Positions 31,434 through 40,447 are shown, counted from the first letter of the stretch. The stretch: DNA of 64,000 nt from an uncultured Prevotellaceae bacterium (GCA_947174945.1 CAMWKZ010000005.1:1-64000); one strand, 5' to 3'. The notes: generated by a model from the sequence alone, not told the origin. Numbers and translations are program-made.

Positions 31434-31658
31434 TTAGTTACAAATGACATAGAAATCCGAACCCAATTGAGTTTGGAGATGCCTTTCTGCGTCTTGATAT
31501 GTTGCCGATTCTGGGAAGTCATAGAATGCAATGTCAAATGAAATTCCTTCGTAGAATCCATTGAGCGCAATATCGCTAGCATGACATACATATTTTTTGC
31601 CACCAGAAATTTTGTTCATCTGTCCTTTACTCAGTTTATAAGAATCTAAATTCGTCAT
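31434..31658 (-). CDS. Double-glycine leader peptide precursor
   Basis: A 74-residue precursor. The first 20 residues, MTNLDSYKLSKGQMNKISGG, form a typical double-glycine leader for C39 peptidases: hydrophobic L, I at the right spacing before GG. Cleavage would release a 54-residue, mildly acidic core beginning KKYVCHASD and ending YVICN, with just two cysteines (core positions 5 and 53) that could join both ends in one disulfide. An upstream in-frame ATG is rejected because it spoils the leader. Neighbours: VKOR-thioredoxin upstream, TlpA/C39/HlyD downstream. A bacteriocin-like or signalling peptide is likely; I do not recognise the core, and no immunity gene is evident. Confidence 0.82.
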   Translation of the reverse strand: MTNLDSYKLSKGQMNKISGGKKYVCHASDIALNGFYEGISFDIAFYDFPESATYQDAERHLQTQLGSDFYVICN

Positions 31659-31737
31659 AATAATTTTTAGTTTTTTATTAATGTTATGGCAGAACATTTT
31701 CAGTCAATCTGCCGTTTTGACCATATCTTTGCAAAGA

Positions 31738-33024
31738 TTATATGATATATTTTAGGTCATCAATACTATAAATCTCAGGTAATTCTCTACCATTGAATAT
31801 AATAGTAGGTGTTTTGTCTATTCTATTTCTCTTACGATATTCATGTAGCCCAATGTCATTTGAAGCTAACGATACAACTTTTACAATTATTTTCTTTCTT
31901 AATTCGGGAATACATTGGTACACCCTTTTGCAATTTTTGCAATTAGGGTGAACAAATAACGTGATTACATCTCTATAGTCTTCTTTGCCTATATCTGCAT
32001 ACTTGTCATCTATATTTTCTATCTGCCTTTCTTTAGATAGAAGCCAGTCAAACAAGTCTTTGTTATATAAAGCAGATACTTTACTTGTAAATGACGTGTT
32101 TTGAATAGAAAGTGATAAATTTCGAGAAACCAACAGCCATAGTAGGTATGCGATGCAGCCCGACGAAATTAATGAAAAGGGGGTATTGGGACTAATTGTT
32201 GTATGGCTTAAAATAAATATGATGGTATCCAACCACACGATGAGATTAATCGACATGCAAAATAAGCAGATTTTTCGAATAACTGCTATCTGATAAACAA
32301 CGGAATAGAGTGTAAAACTACAACCAGTTAGTGTTAATAGGAAAGAATAGCTCTGCCAATCATTGTGAATTAGAAATATCTGGGTAGAGAAGAATAGAAA
32401 GGCAAGGTCGCTCATCTTAAAAATGCTAAGGAAATAGCTGCCTTTTGAATCAAGAACTTGCTCACAGCCTATAAACTTTCCTATTTTACAATATTTGTCT
32501 ATAATACTACCACCATATTCCTTATTAAGTAAAATGTAAGAAATCCAGAGACCGATGCTAGATATCACAATATGGCATGTTGCTATATAATCTGGAAAAG
32601 CATTTACTATAAGCCCTGCAAATAATATAGCGCAAGCAATGTATATCTGATGGCTCACAATCCATTCAATAATATTGCGTAGTTTTACATACTTATATAT
32701 AGTAGTCTTATCGGTTTTTCTTGCTGTTAATACTACACCTTCCCAGTCTGGCAGAGCCTTCTTTCTCTCATTATCATTAGTAATAATGGCAAAAGTATCT
32801 TTACGATGAGGGAGTACCATTAGATAAGGGTATCTCAACTCACTTAGATACTCCTCTGGTAGGTTATATACATTATTTTCTATATATAGCGAATCAAGCG
32901 CATCACTAATACCCCTCATCGTGTTACCGACTGGAGTATCCAACATGTGTTTTATTACAACATTAGGTACCTCAACCCCCAATATATGTAGAAGTTCTTT
33001 GAGTATGTTATATGTCTGATTCAT
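31738..33024 (-). CDS. VKOR-family disulfide-forming membrane protein with thioredoxin domain
   Basis: A 428-residue membrane enzyme that would introduce disulfides into exported peptide. Residues 1-95 look like a C39-type domain that has lost its nucleophile (HILGVEVPN instead of a CGP motif; YLMVLPHRKDTFAIIT keeps the histidine). A vitamin-K-epoxide-reductase-like domain of five or so helices follows at about 110-300, with the loop cysteine in IGCEQVLDSKGSYFL and the active pair in CLFCMSIN. The C-terminal thioredoxin-like domain has PNCKNCKRV (CxxC) and cis-Pro in IDKTPTII. It starts 10 bases after the DUF3244 gene and precedes the precursor gene. Confidence 0.82.
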   Translation of the reverse strand: MNQTYNILKELLHILGVEVPNVVIKHMLDTPVGNTMRGISDALDSLYIENNVYNLPEEYLSELRYPYLMVLPHRKDTFAIITNDNERKKALPDWEGVVLTARKTDKTTIYKYVKLRNIIEWIVSHQIYIACAILFAGLIVNAFPDYIATCHIVISSIGLWISYILLNKEYGGSIIDKYCKIGKFIGCEQVLDSKGSYFLSIFKMSDLAFLFFSTQIFLIHNDWQSYSFLLTLTGCSFTLYSVVYQIAVIRKICLFCMSINLIVWLDTIIFILSHTTISPNTPFSLISSGCIAYLLWLLVSRNLSLSIQNTSFTSKVSALYNKDLFDWLLSKERQIENIDDKYADIGKEDYRDVITLFVHPNCKNCKRVYQCIPELRKKIIVKVVSLASNDIGLHEYRKRNRIDKTPTIIFNGRELPEIYSIDDLKYII

Positions 33025-33034
33025 CAGAATGTAT

Positions 33035-33400
33035 TTATAGGTCTATATATGCCCAGAAACAATAATTGCCTCGTATGATTTGCAATTGATACTCACCTGA
33101 AAGATAGGGCGGAAGAATTAAGGTTGTTGTACCTATTGGAATAACTGTAATATATTCCACATCTTTATCTTCGTTAATTAACCTTAGTGTACAACCATCG
33201 CAAAGTGTTACAAACAACAAAGTATGCTCATTAAGGCTGACAGAAGGAATTATAGTGGATTCTTTCTTTATCGGTCTTTGGTCTTCTGTCGGGTCAGTAA
33301 ATGTTATTTGAAGAAACACTTCATCATATACGTTTTGGACTTTGGCGTCAATCAAAGAGGCCGATATAATTAACATTAAAGCTAAAATACTTCTTTTCAT
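33035..33400 (-). CDS. Small exported DUF3244-like protein
   Basis: A 121-residue protein with a signal peptide (residues 1-19, ending SLIDAK) and a predicted beta sandwich. The closing pattern LSGEYQLQIIRGNYCFWAYI and the VTLCDGCTLRLINE segment resemble DUF3244, a Bacteroides family of small secreted proteins of unknown function. It is the first gene after the direct-repeat operator and lies 10 bases before the VKOR gene, so it is part of the peptide operon. A chaperone or self-protection role is possible but unsupported. Confidence 0.55.
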   Translation of the reverse strand: MKRSILALMLIISASLIDAKVQNVYDEVFLQITFTDPTEDQRPIKKESTIIPSVSLNEHTLLFVTLCDGCTLRLINEDKDVEYITVIPIGTTTLILPPYLSGEYQLQIIRGNYCFWAYIDL

Positions 33401-33476
33401 TGTTCTCTACAGTTAAAAATTTTCTGTAAAGATATCCTAATAATATTATTCTGCCAAAGATTTGAAGTGATTTTAG

Positions 33477-33564
33477 TTCGTCAAAATTCGTTGTAAATCA
33501 AATATCTCCCTTGAAACCCATTATAATACAATGAGTTGTATAATTTTTCGTCAAATTTCGTCAA
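33477..33564. promoter_or_regulatory. Direct-repeat operator TTCGTCAA upstream of the peptide operon
   Basis: TTCGTCAA occurs at 33477-33484, 33547-33554 and 33557-33564, plus a partial TTCGTTGT at 33487-33494. The copies form two pairs with 10-base spacing, the pairs 70 bases apart. On the minus strand they lie between the regulator stop and the DUF3244 start. An AATCTTTG promoter-like box (minus strand, 33454-33461) is just downstream and resembles that before the precursor gene. Confidence 0.6.
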
Positions 33565-35336
33565 GAGCGTTTAAGCCCGTTTATCAAGTTGTTTTTAAGC
33601 GAATAAGCATCTTTTTTTCCACAAAGTTTTTCATTGGCACGTGCTTTGGCATTCGATACTGTTGATGCATAAGAATCAGTCATGAGCGATATATTCTTTT
33701 CAGGTATGTCAAGCATTAAAAGAATGCATATACGCTGTTCTAATTGTGATAAAGATTTCCCTTGGCCAAATGACTTATACGTAATTGGGATGTCTTTGCT
33801 AAATTGAGATATCAATAAGTTCCATTCAGACTCTGTTGGCTTAATTTTTTCAGATTTGTTAGTTGCTTTATTTACAAATAGTTGTGCGATGGCACTATTG
33901 AGAAAATCTTCAAGATTATCAATACGTCTGATATCAATAGTATTCTTTTTATTGATGTTTTCAGCCTCTAAAAGTTCTATTCTTTTGGTCAACTCAATTT
34001 CTTGTTTTTCTTTAATAGCAATAATACTCTCATAGTCTTTTTCTTTCAGAATTCTTAATTCCGCCTGAATTGTATTTCTCTGAGATTTTGCGCTATAGAG
34101 AGTTTCTTCTAGTTCAGCAATTCTTGCCTTTTTTTCTTTCTGATTTTTTAGATATAGCCAAACAACGACAATAATAATTATTAATAAAACTATTGCTATA
34201 AACGTGCTAAAACTAAGCAGATATAGTCTGTCCTGAGCCTTTTCCCTTTCCTGTTTTGCCTCTTTTTGGCTTCGGCTATAATTATAAAGGGCTGACATCT
34301 GATGAACTACATCTGTCTGCATCCTATTATGCAAAGAGTCTTGTGCGATTTCATATAACAGGGAAAAGCAAACCACGGAATCTATATTATGCCTTTCTCT
34401 ATAAATGGAGAGCAGTCCTTTATACCCTTCTGAAAGATAGCCAAATTTGATGGCTTTTCGAAAATTGCATTCCGCAGAGTCTAGTCTATTGGTTGCAAGT
34501 TCATAAAACCCTTTTGTACAATAGTAGTGTTCACGGCCTTTTGCTATTTTTCCATCTTTATCGAATAACCCAGATTCATTCTCGAATATATCTATAGCCT
34601 CCTTGGCCTTAGTCAAGTTGCCACGTTCCAAATATATTGATATTGAAACAACTATTGCGTCTGCTGCTTCTTGGTTCTCCCCTAATTGTTTCAATGATGA
34701 ATATGTATCATTAATTATCTTTAGCACACTGTCTTTTTCATTAAGAAGATAGTAAGGCCTTATTAATTGTTCTTTTTCCATAATATACTCTTTAAGACTT
34801 TCGGTCTTACGAATATACTCAATATAGTGCTTCAAAGCCCAAATCTCATCATGCGGAAGATTCTGTTTATGAAATATTCGTGACATCTGCCCATAAACAG
34901 CTATCAAAGTGTTATAATCACATGTTGAACTGGTAGTGTCAGCCTTAGAAATGGCATCATAATAAGCTTGTAATGCCTCTGGAGCCTCTTCCATATCGCT
35001 ATAGGTCCGTCCTAAAAGGTAATAAGATAGCATTTTCTCATTAGCATTTCCGTTGTCTTTATAATAACAGACAACTTTCTTAACAATAGAATCAGATGTG
35101 AACTTTACTCCCGATTTGTTTTCAGCCTTTAGTCTTACAAGTTCGTAACGCATCCTGTCATCCTTGCTCCAATCAGACTTTTCGTGATTGTATTTTCCCA
35201 ATAGTGTAAGTGCTGAGTCTGGATTATCGTTGGCAATTTTGCTGATAGTTTCTAATTGGTCGGTTATCTTCCTGTCATTACAACCAGACAATATTGCAAT
35301 CATAATACTTATATATATAAACACCAGTTTCTTCAT
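33561..35336 (-). CDS. Lipoprotein-type TPR membrane regulator with C-terminal HTH-like domain
   Basis: A 591-residue protein: signal/lipobox at residues 1-19 (AILSGC), TPR-like helical repeats at about 30-360 (SYYLLGRTYSDMEEAPEALQ, CNFRKAIKFGYLSEGYKGL), one membrane helix at about 378-400 (TFIAIVLLIIIIVVVWLYL), a coiled coil at about 405-475, and a C-terminal helix-turn-helix-like region at about 530-590 (LSQLEQRICILLMLDIPEKN, then SNAKARANEKL) similar in shape to LuxR-type domains. This class of membrane regulator often accompanies C39 peptide exporters in Bacteroidota. It may sense periplasmic peptide and bind the TTCGTCAA repeats next to it. Confidence 0.75.
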   Translation of the reverse strand: MKKLVFIYISIMIAILSGCNDRKITDQLETISKIANDNPDSALTLLGKYNHEKSDWSKDDRMRYELVRLKAENKSGVKFTSDSIVKKVVCYYKDNGNANEKMLSYYLLGRTYSDMEEAPEALQAYYDAISKADTTSSTCDYNTLIAVYGQMSRIFHKQNLPHDEIWALKHYIEYIRKTESLKEYIMEKEQLIRPYYLLNEKDSVLKIINDTYSSLKQLGENQEAADAIVVSISIYLERGNLTKAKEAIDIFENESGLFDKDGKIAKGREHYYCTKGFYELATNRLDSAECNFRKAIKFGYLSEGYKGLLSIYRERHNIDSVVCFSLLYEIAQDSLHNRMQTDVVHQMSALYNYSRSQKEAKQEREKAQDRLYLLSFSTFIAIVLLIIIIVVVWLYLKNQKEKKARIAELEETLYSAKSQRNTIQAELRILKEKDYESIIAIKEKQEIELTKRIELLEAENINKKNTIDIRRIDNLEDFLNSAIAQLFVNKATNKSEKIKPTESEWNLLISQFSKDIPITYKSFGQGKSLSQLEQRICILLMLDIPEKNISLMTDSYASTVSNAKARANEKLCGKKDAYSLKNNLINGLKRS

Positions 35337-35377
35337 ATTCAGTCAATCCATTAGGTGATGTTCATTTAATATCGATA

Positions 35378-35385
35378 CAAAGGTA
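35378..35385 (-). promoter_or_regulatory. Promoter -7 element of the TPR regulator gene
   Basis: The minus strand reads TACCTTTG, 41 bases before the ATG at 35336. The remaining stretch to the right repeat (35386-35503) holds nothing that I can identify. Confidence 0.6.
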
Positions 35386-35503
35386 CAAAAATTATTTAAT
35401 TCTGGTTACGATTTCACGTTTATTAAGTGGATTCAGACTATCAATCGCTACCGTTTGATACTTACCATAAGGCCTTTTGATTAAGCTCATTTTATAGTGA
35501 TAA

Positions 35504-35545
35504 AAAACATATTTTCATTTGGCGGCCTCGCTTTTTATTTGTAAT
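35504..35545. repeat. Right copy of the 42-bp direct repeat (island boundary)
   Basis: Identical to 26619-26660. This copy contains the -33 TTTG and the first half of the -7 element (TAAT) of the dnaB promoter, which is completed by TTTG outside the repeat. The left copy ends TAAT followed by CGAC and is not a promoter. This suggests that the island integrated into the dnaB promoter and kept it working through the duplicated sequence. Confidence 0.92.
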
Positions 35546-35549
35546 TTTG
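35518..35549 (+). promoter_or_regulatory. dnaB promoter
   Basis: TTTG at 35518-35521, 20 bases, then TAATTTTG at 35542-35549. The ATG of dnaB is 26 bases downstream. It straddles the right end of the 42-bp repeat. Confidence 0.78.
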
Positions 35550-35574
35550 TAGCCCTAAAATTAAGAAATGAGAT

Positions 35575-37113
35575 ATGGCCGAACAGACAAATAGCAGCAA
35601 TGGGGGACAGCGGCGGCGCAGGCAGCAGCCTGTGGATAACACCTATGCCCACGTGCAGCCACAGGCTACGGAGATAGAACGTGCCGTGCTGGGTGCGCTG
35701 ATGATTGACAAGGATGCCTATGCCATCGTGTGTGAAACGCTGACACCTGAGAGTTTTTACGAGCCTCGTAATCAGAAGGTGTACACTGCCGTTCGCGACT
35801 TGTCGATGCACGAGTTGCCCGTTGACGTGTGGACGGTGACGGAGCAGCTGGCCAAGCAGGGTGATTTGGAAGATGTGGGCGGTCCGGGATATGTGACGGA
35901 GCTGTCGTCGCGTGTAGCCTCGTCGGCCAATATCGAGTATCATGCCCGTATCATAGCCCAAAAGTCGCTGGCCCGTCAGTTGATTTCCTTTGCCAGCGTT
36001 ATTGAGACGAAGGCTTTCGACGAGACGGTTGACGTAGACGACCTGATGCAGGAAGCCGAAGGCTCGCTCTTTGAGCTTGGGCAGCGTAACATGAAGAAGG
36101 ACTACACCCAGATAGACCCTGTTATCAAGAATGCGGTTGACGTGATTCAGAAGGCGGCAGCCAATAAGGACGGCTTGACGGGTGTGCCGACGGGTTATCA
36201 TAAGCTGGACGACATTACCTCGGGATGGCAACCCTCCGACCTTGTTATTATTGCCGGACGACCGGCTATGGGTAAGACGTCGTTTGCCCTGTCGATGGCG
36301 AAGAATATTGCTGCTGACTATAAGGTGCCGATGGCTTTCTTCTCGCTTGAAATGTCGAATGTTCAGTTGGTAAACCGCCTTATCTCCAACTGCTGCGAGA
36401 TTCAGGGTTCAAAGATTCTGAACGGACAGTTGCAACCCGACGAGTGGGACCGGCTGGACAAGCGACTGAATATGCTGCTGGGAGCACCGCTGTATGTTGA
36501 TGATACGCCGGGCCTGTCGGTATTCGAGTTGCGCACCAAGGCCCGCCGACTGGTGCGTGAGCACGGGGTGAAAATCATCATGATTGACTACTTGCAGCTG
36601 ATGAATGCCAATGGTATGCGATTTTCGTCGCGTCAGGAAGAGGTCAGCACCATCTCGCGTTCGCTGAAGGGACTGGCCAAGGAGCTTGACGTGCCTATCT
36701 TGGCGTTGTCGCAGTTGAACCGTGGTGTGGAGAGCCGTGAGGGACTGGAAGGCAAGCGTCCTCAGTTGAGCGACCTGCGTGAGTCGGGAGCTATTGAGCA
36801 GGATGCCGATATGGTGCTGTTTGTGCATCGCCCGGAGTATTACCATATCTATCAAGATGATAACGGACGCGACCTGCACGGCATGGCGCAGATTATCATA
36901 GCCAAGCACCGTAAGGGTGCTACGGGCGACGTGCTGCTGACCTTCCGTGGCGAGTTTACTCGTTTTGAGAATCCAGAAGACCGCCGGTTGGGTAGCAAGC
37001 CGGCAGACAATGGTGGTGAGATATTGAGCAGTAAAGTTAATGGCGGCTCACAGCCTGCTGCTGACGAGTCGCCATTCGGATATGAGGAGCCGAGCGGGCC
37101 GTTGCCGTTCTGA
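35575..37113 (+). CDS. dnaB: Replicative DNA helicase DnaB
   Basis: Hexameric 5'-3' helicase of the replication fork. Residues 25-130 form the N-terminal primase-interacting domain (ERAVLGALMIDKDAY). The RecA-like domain starts at about 200 with GVPTGYHKLDDITSGWQPSD, Walker A GRPAMGKTSFAL near 229-240, Walker B IIMIDYLQLM near 337 and the arginine-finger/H4 region SQLNRGVESR. The extra 45-residue C-terminal tail is flexible and ends GPLPF. It stands alone, convergent to the TPR gene with a 2-base gap. The island insertion lies directly upstream. Confidence 0.96.
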   Translation: MAEQTNSSNGGQRRRRQQPVDNTYAHVQPQATEIERAVLGALMIDKDAYAIVCETLTPESFYEPRNQKVYTAVRDLSMHELPVDVWTVTEQLAKQGDLEDVGGPGYVTELSSRVASSANIEYHARIIAQKSLARQLISFASVIETKAFDETVDVDDLMQEAEGSLFELGQRNMKKDYTQIDPVIKNAVDVIQKAAANKDGLTGVPTGYHKLDDITSGWQPSDLVIIAGRPAMGKTSFALSMAKNIAADYKVPMAFFSLEMSNVQLVNRLISNCCEIQGSKILNGQLQPDEWDRLDKRLNMLLGAPLYVDDTPGLSVFELRTKARRLVREHGVKIIMIDYLQLMNANGMRFSSRQEEVSTISRSLKGLAKELDVPILALSQLNRGVESREGLEGKRPQLSDLRESGAIEQDADMVLFVHRPEYYHIYQDDNGRDLHGMAQIIIAKHRKGATGDVLLTFRGEFTRFENPEDRRLGSKPADNGGEILSSKVNGGSQPAADESPFGYEEPSGPLPF

Positions 37114-37115
37114 TG

Positions 37116-38792
37116 CTACTTACCGTATTTGTCTATTAGTGACTGAGCTTGGCTGTTGCCGAGCTCTTTTGCTTTGTTCAGGTTCTGCAGCCCCTCGGCC
37201 TTCTGGCCTTTGAGGCATTGCGCCAGTCCTAAGAACAAGTAGCCGTCGCTATCCTCGGGGGCGATGCTGATACAGCCCTTGGCCGTCTCAATAGCCTCGT
37301 CGGTCATGCCGACGCGCAATTCTACGCTGGCTTTCTCTGCGCGGAACATGGGTTCGTTGGGGGCCATCTCTACGGCTCGTTTAATGTCATCCAATGCCTG
37401 CTGGTAGAGGTGCCCGGCAAACTCAGCCTGTTCACGCAGGAAATAGAACTGGGCGGTTAGCTGTGCAGCCATTAGTGCCTCGTAGTCGTTATAGTCGTTG
37501 ACGGCAGGACGGTATTTCTTGGCATTGTACAAAGCCTGAGCGCGAGCCAGCAGATAGGGGGCAGCCGTCTTGACGTATGGCTTGGTAAACGTATTAACGG
37601 CACTGTCGAGCAGGGCCAGCGCAGTCTCTTGGTCGCCTGCCTGCGTCTTACACTGAGCGGCAGCATAGTACGATTCAGCCTTGAGCTGGTCGTCCTTTGC
37701 CAGCTCCATATATAGGTTGTAGGCTGCATCGTATTGCCGTTGGGCAAACAGTATTTGAGCCTGTTGCTGGCGGTAGATAGACTGTGGGTTGGCGGCATAG
37801 GCAGCCTGTGACTCCTTTAAGGCTACTTCCAGCGTCCACGGCTCATACGGCTTGTCGCTCTGATAGATAACTTTCTGGTAGATTAACTGGGCATACTGGA
37901 AGTGGGCATCGTCCTTCGGACTGGCCACGCTGATGGCCTGCTTCATGTCTTCGTCAGCTCCCTTGAAGTCGTCCTGTGCCGCTTTTAGGCGAGCACGATA
38001 GATATATCCGTCGGTAGCCTTGGGAAACTTCTGGATATAGCGGTCAACAAGCTGGGCGTAGTCTGCTGTTGGCATCGACGATGCACCGACGTAAAGTGCC
38101 AGTGTTGCTTGGCTCTGGTCGTCGGGCAATGCCTTGGCAATCTTGACGGTGCGCAGTATCGGGTCGTTTTGGCTCAGTCCTGCCATGTGCAGGCTATTGG
38201 CATACTGAACACTGACGGCATAGCCCGTTGCTGACTGCTTGTCAGCCGAGGGCTGTAAGATGCCGATGGCCTCGCCCTTTTCGTTGAGTATAGGGCAGCC
38301 CACCTGTTGCTCTGTGGTCGTTATATCCAGCGTGTAATAGGTGTGTCCGTCGCCAAATGTCTCAGCATTGCTTACCGTACCGCTGATGCAGACGGGTGTC
38401 TTCTTCACAGCGTAGGGTAGTAGCCAGACGGCAGTTCCGTTGGCAGCATTGCTGGCGATGGGGAGTGCCTGCGTTTTCTTGACGACCACCTGAAACTTGG
38501 CTACGTCATACATATCGTTATAGCCACTCAGGCAGTCAACCTCCAACTCCTTGCCCTGAGCGTCGATAACGACAGCCCGATGGGCTCCCTTGAAGGGGGC
38601 AAAGCTACTGACGGCCTCGCCCTGTTCGCTGATGAAGAAACCGTTGGCGCTGGCCAACAGCGAACCATCAGCATTGAACGTCTTGAGCGTGAACACAGCG
38701 TTGGCTGACTTCTTTGCCCACGACTGGGCTCCCGTGGGGAGAACAAGGAATAGAGAGAATGAGATGATGAGAAATAATAATATACGTTTCAT
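37116..38792 (-). CDS. TPR protein with a degenerate trypsin-like domain
   Basis: A 558-residue exported protein (signal peptide 1-22). Residues 25-205 follow the trypsin/HtrA outline, but the catalytic histidine region reads AVSSFAPFKG and the nucleophile region QQVGCPILNEKGEAIGI, so His and Ser are lost while YDVAKFQV keeps the aspartate. TPR repeats fill about 230-555 (DGYIYRARLKAAQDDFKGA, DGYLFLGLAQCLKGQKAEGL). It likely serves as a periplasmic binding scaffold rather than an enzyme. It is coupled to recN by a 4-base overlap and ends the leftward operon that begins at dnaN. Confidence 0.75.
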   Translation of the reverse strand: MKRILLFLIISFSLFLVLPTGAQSWAKKSANAVFTLKTFNADGSLLASANGFFISEQGEAVSSFAPFKGAHRAVVIDAQGKELEVDCLSGYNDMYDVAKFQVVVKKTQALPIASNAANGTAVWLLPYAVKKTPVCISGTVSNAETFGDGHTYYTLDITTTEQQVGCPILNEKGEAIGILQPSADKQSATGYAVSVQYANSLHMAGLSQNDPILRTVKIAKALPDDQSQATLALYVGASSMPTADYAQLVDRYIQKFPKATDGYIYRARLKAAQDDFKGADEDMKQAISVASPKDDAHFQYAQLIYQKVIYQSDKPYEPWTLEVALKESQAAYAANPQSIYRQQQAQILFAQRQYDAAYNLYMELAKDDQLKAESYYAAAQCKTQAGDQETALALLDSAVNTFTKPYVKTAAPYLLARAQALYNAKKYRPAVNDYNDYEALMAAQLTAQFYFLREQAEFAGHLYQQALDDIKRAVEMAPNEPMFRAEKASVELRVGMTDEAIETAKGCISIAPEDSDGYLFLGLAQCLKGQKAEGLQNLNKAKELGNSQAQSLIDKYGK

Positions 38793-40447
38793 AATTTCAA
38801 AAGTTGTTTCGCATTGTCAATAGCCGCGTTTGTTATGTCGCTGCCGCTTAGCATCTGGGCAATCTCTGTGACGCGCTCGTCGGTACTCAGCTCTTTCATG
38901 TGGCTGACGGTGCCTTGTGGCGTTTCTTCTTTCGAGACACGGTAGTGGTGGCTGCCCAGTGCGGCTATTTGTGGCAGGTGGGTAATCGAGATAACCTGTC
39001 GCTCGGTGCGTCCCATTTCCTGCATGATTTGTGCCATCTTCTCGGCTATCTTGCCGCTGACACCCGTATCTATCTCGTCGAAGATGATGGTGGGCAGTTT
39101 TACGGCTCCGCTAATCATGGCTTTTAGCGACAGCATTACGCGGGCAATCTCACCGCCCGATGCCACCTGAGCCACAGGTTGTAGTGGGGTAGAGGTGTTG
39201 GCTGAGAATAGGAACGCCACGTTGTCCTGTCCGTTCTTGCCCAGTTCCGTAGGGGTGATACTTATCTCAAAGCGGGCGTGAGGCATACCGAGTGCCTCGA
39301 GACGTGCTGCCAACTGGCTCCGCATCTGCTGCGCAGCGGCTCGGCGCATGGTGCCGACGGCCTCGGCACGATGTGCGCAACGGCTCCGCAGCAGTGCTAC
39401 CTCCCTTTCCTTTTCGCTGACGGCATCGTCGCTGTTTTCAATATGCGCCAGTTTCTGTTTTAGTTCGTCGCGCTGACTGATGAGTTCCTCCACCGTTTCA
39501 ACGTGGTATTTCTTTTCCAGTTCGTACAGGCGGTCCAGCCGGTTGTTGATATTTTCCAGTTCGGCAGGGTCGAAGTCGGTGTGCTCTAATAGTTGGCTTA
39601 CCTCGTCGGCGATGTCTTTCAGTTCGATGCGACAGGAGTTCAGCCGCTCTGTCAGCTCCGTTGTTTGGGGCAGTACCTTGCTGATGCTACTCAGTGCATC
39701 AGAAGCCTTCTTGACCAGTGTTACCACGCTTTGCTCATCGCTATTCAAGGCATTGTCGGCCTCATAGAGTGCCGATTTGATGTCTTCAGCGTGCGACATG
39801 GTTTCGCTCTGTTGCTCCAGTTCTTCTTGTTCGCCCGTGGTTAGTTGGGCTGCTGTCAGTTCGTCGTACTGGAATTGCAGGAAGTCGGCATTTTGTTTGT
39901 TGCGTGCAATCTCCTCTTGCAGGGCTGTCAGCTCCTTTGTCTTCTGTTGATACTCGGCATAGCTTTGTTGATAGTCGGCCAGCTCTTTGCTGTCCTGTGC
40001 CAGAATATCGACTACGCTCAACTGGAAATCCTGCTTGTTTAGCAATAGGTTTTGGTGCTGTGAGTGTACGTCCACCAGCTGGTCGCCCAGTTCCTTCAGC
40101 ATGGATAGTGCTACGGGGGTGTCGTTAATAAAGGCACGGCTCTTGCCCGCTGCCGTCAGTTCCCGTCGGATGATGGTGTCCTGCTCGTCATAGTCTATAT
40201 CGTTTTCCGTGAAGAAAGCCTTGATGTCGTAGCGTGACAAGTCGAAATGAGCTTCAATAGTGCAGCGGTCAGCCCCCTGTTTAATGCTCTTCGAGTCAGC
40301 CCGCTGTCCTAACAGTAGTCCAATAGCACCTAAGATGATTGACTTTCCTGCACCAGTCTCACCTGTAATCACTGAGAATCCGGGATGCAGTTCTATGTTG
40401 AGTTCGTCAATCAGTGTGAAGTTCTTGATGTATAGTTGTCGTAACAT
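38789..40447 (-). CDS. recN: DNA repair protein RecN
   Basis: SMC-like ATPase of double-strand break repair. The N terminus LRQLYIKNFTLIDELNIELH leads to Walker A GETGAGKSIILGAIGLLLGQ near 29-48. A long coiled coil spans about 150-370, and the ATPase reforms in the C-terminal part with signature ASGGEIARVMLSLK near 430 and Walker B PTIIFDEIDTGVSG. The 552-residue length is normal. It is 7 bases after the PorD-like gene and overlaps the TPR gene; coaBC-porD-recN is a recurrent Bacteroidota arrangement. Confidence 0.95.
   Translation of the reverse strand: MLRQLYIKNFTLIDELNIELHPGFSVITGETGAGKSIILGAIGLLLGQRADSKSIKQGADRCTIEAHFDLSRYDIKAFFTENDIDYDEQDTIIRRELTAAGKSRAFINDTPVALSMLKELGDQLVDVHSQHQNLLLNKQDFQLSVVDILAQDSKELADYQQSYAEYQQKTKELTALQEEIARNKQNADFLQFQYDELTAAQLTTGEQEELEQQSETMSHAEDIKSALYEADNALNSDEQSVVTLVKKASDALSSISKVLPQTTELTERLNSCRIELKDIADEVSQLLEHTDFDPAELENINNRLDRLYELEKKYHVETVEELISQRDELKQKLAHIENSDDAVSEKEREVALLRSRCAHRAEAVGTMRRAAAQQMRSQLAARLEALGMPHARFEISITPTELGKNGQDNVAFLFSANTSTPLQPVAQVASGGEIARVMLSLKAMISGAVKLPTIIFDEIDTGVSGKIAEKMAQIMQEMGRTERQVISITHLPQIAALGSHHYRVSKEETPQGTVSHMKELSTDERVTEIAQMLSGSDITNAAIDNAKQLLKL

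Noticed and set aside
26661..35503. Integrase, transposase or phage genes expected within the repeat-bounded island
   Set aside because: All frames were read; only peptide-export, redox and regulator genes are found, so no mobility gene is claimed.
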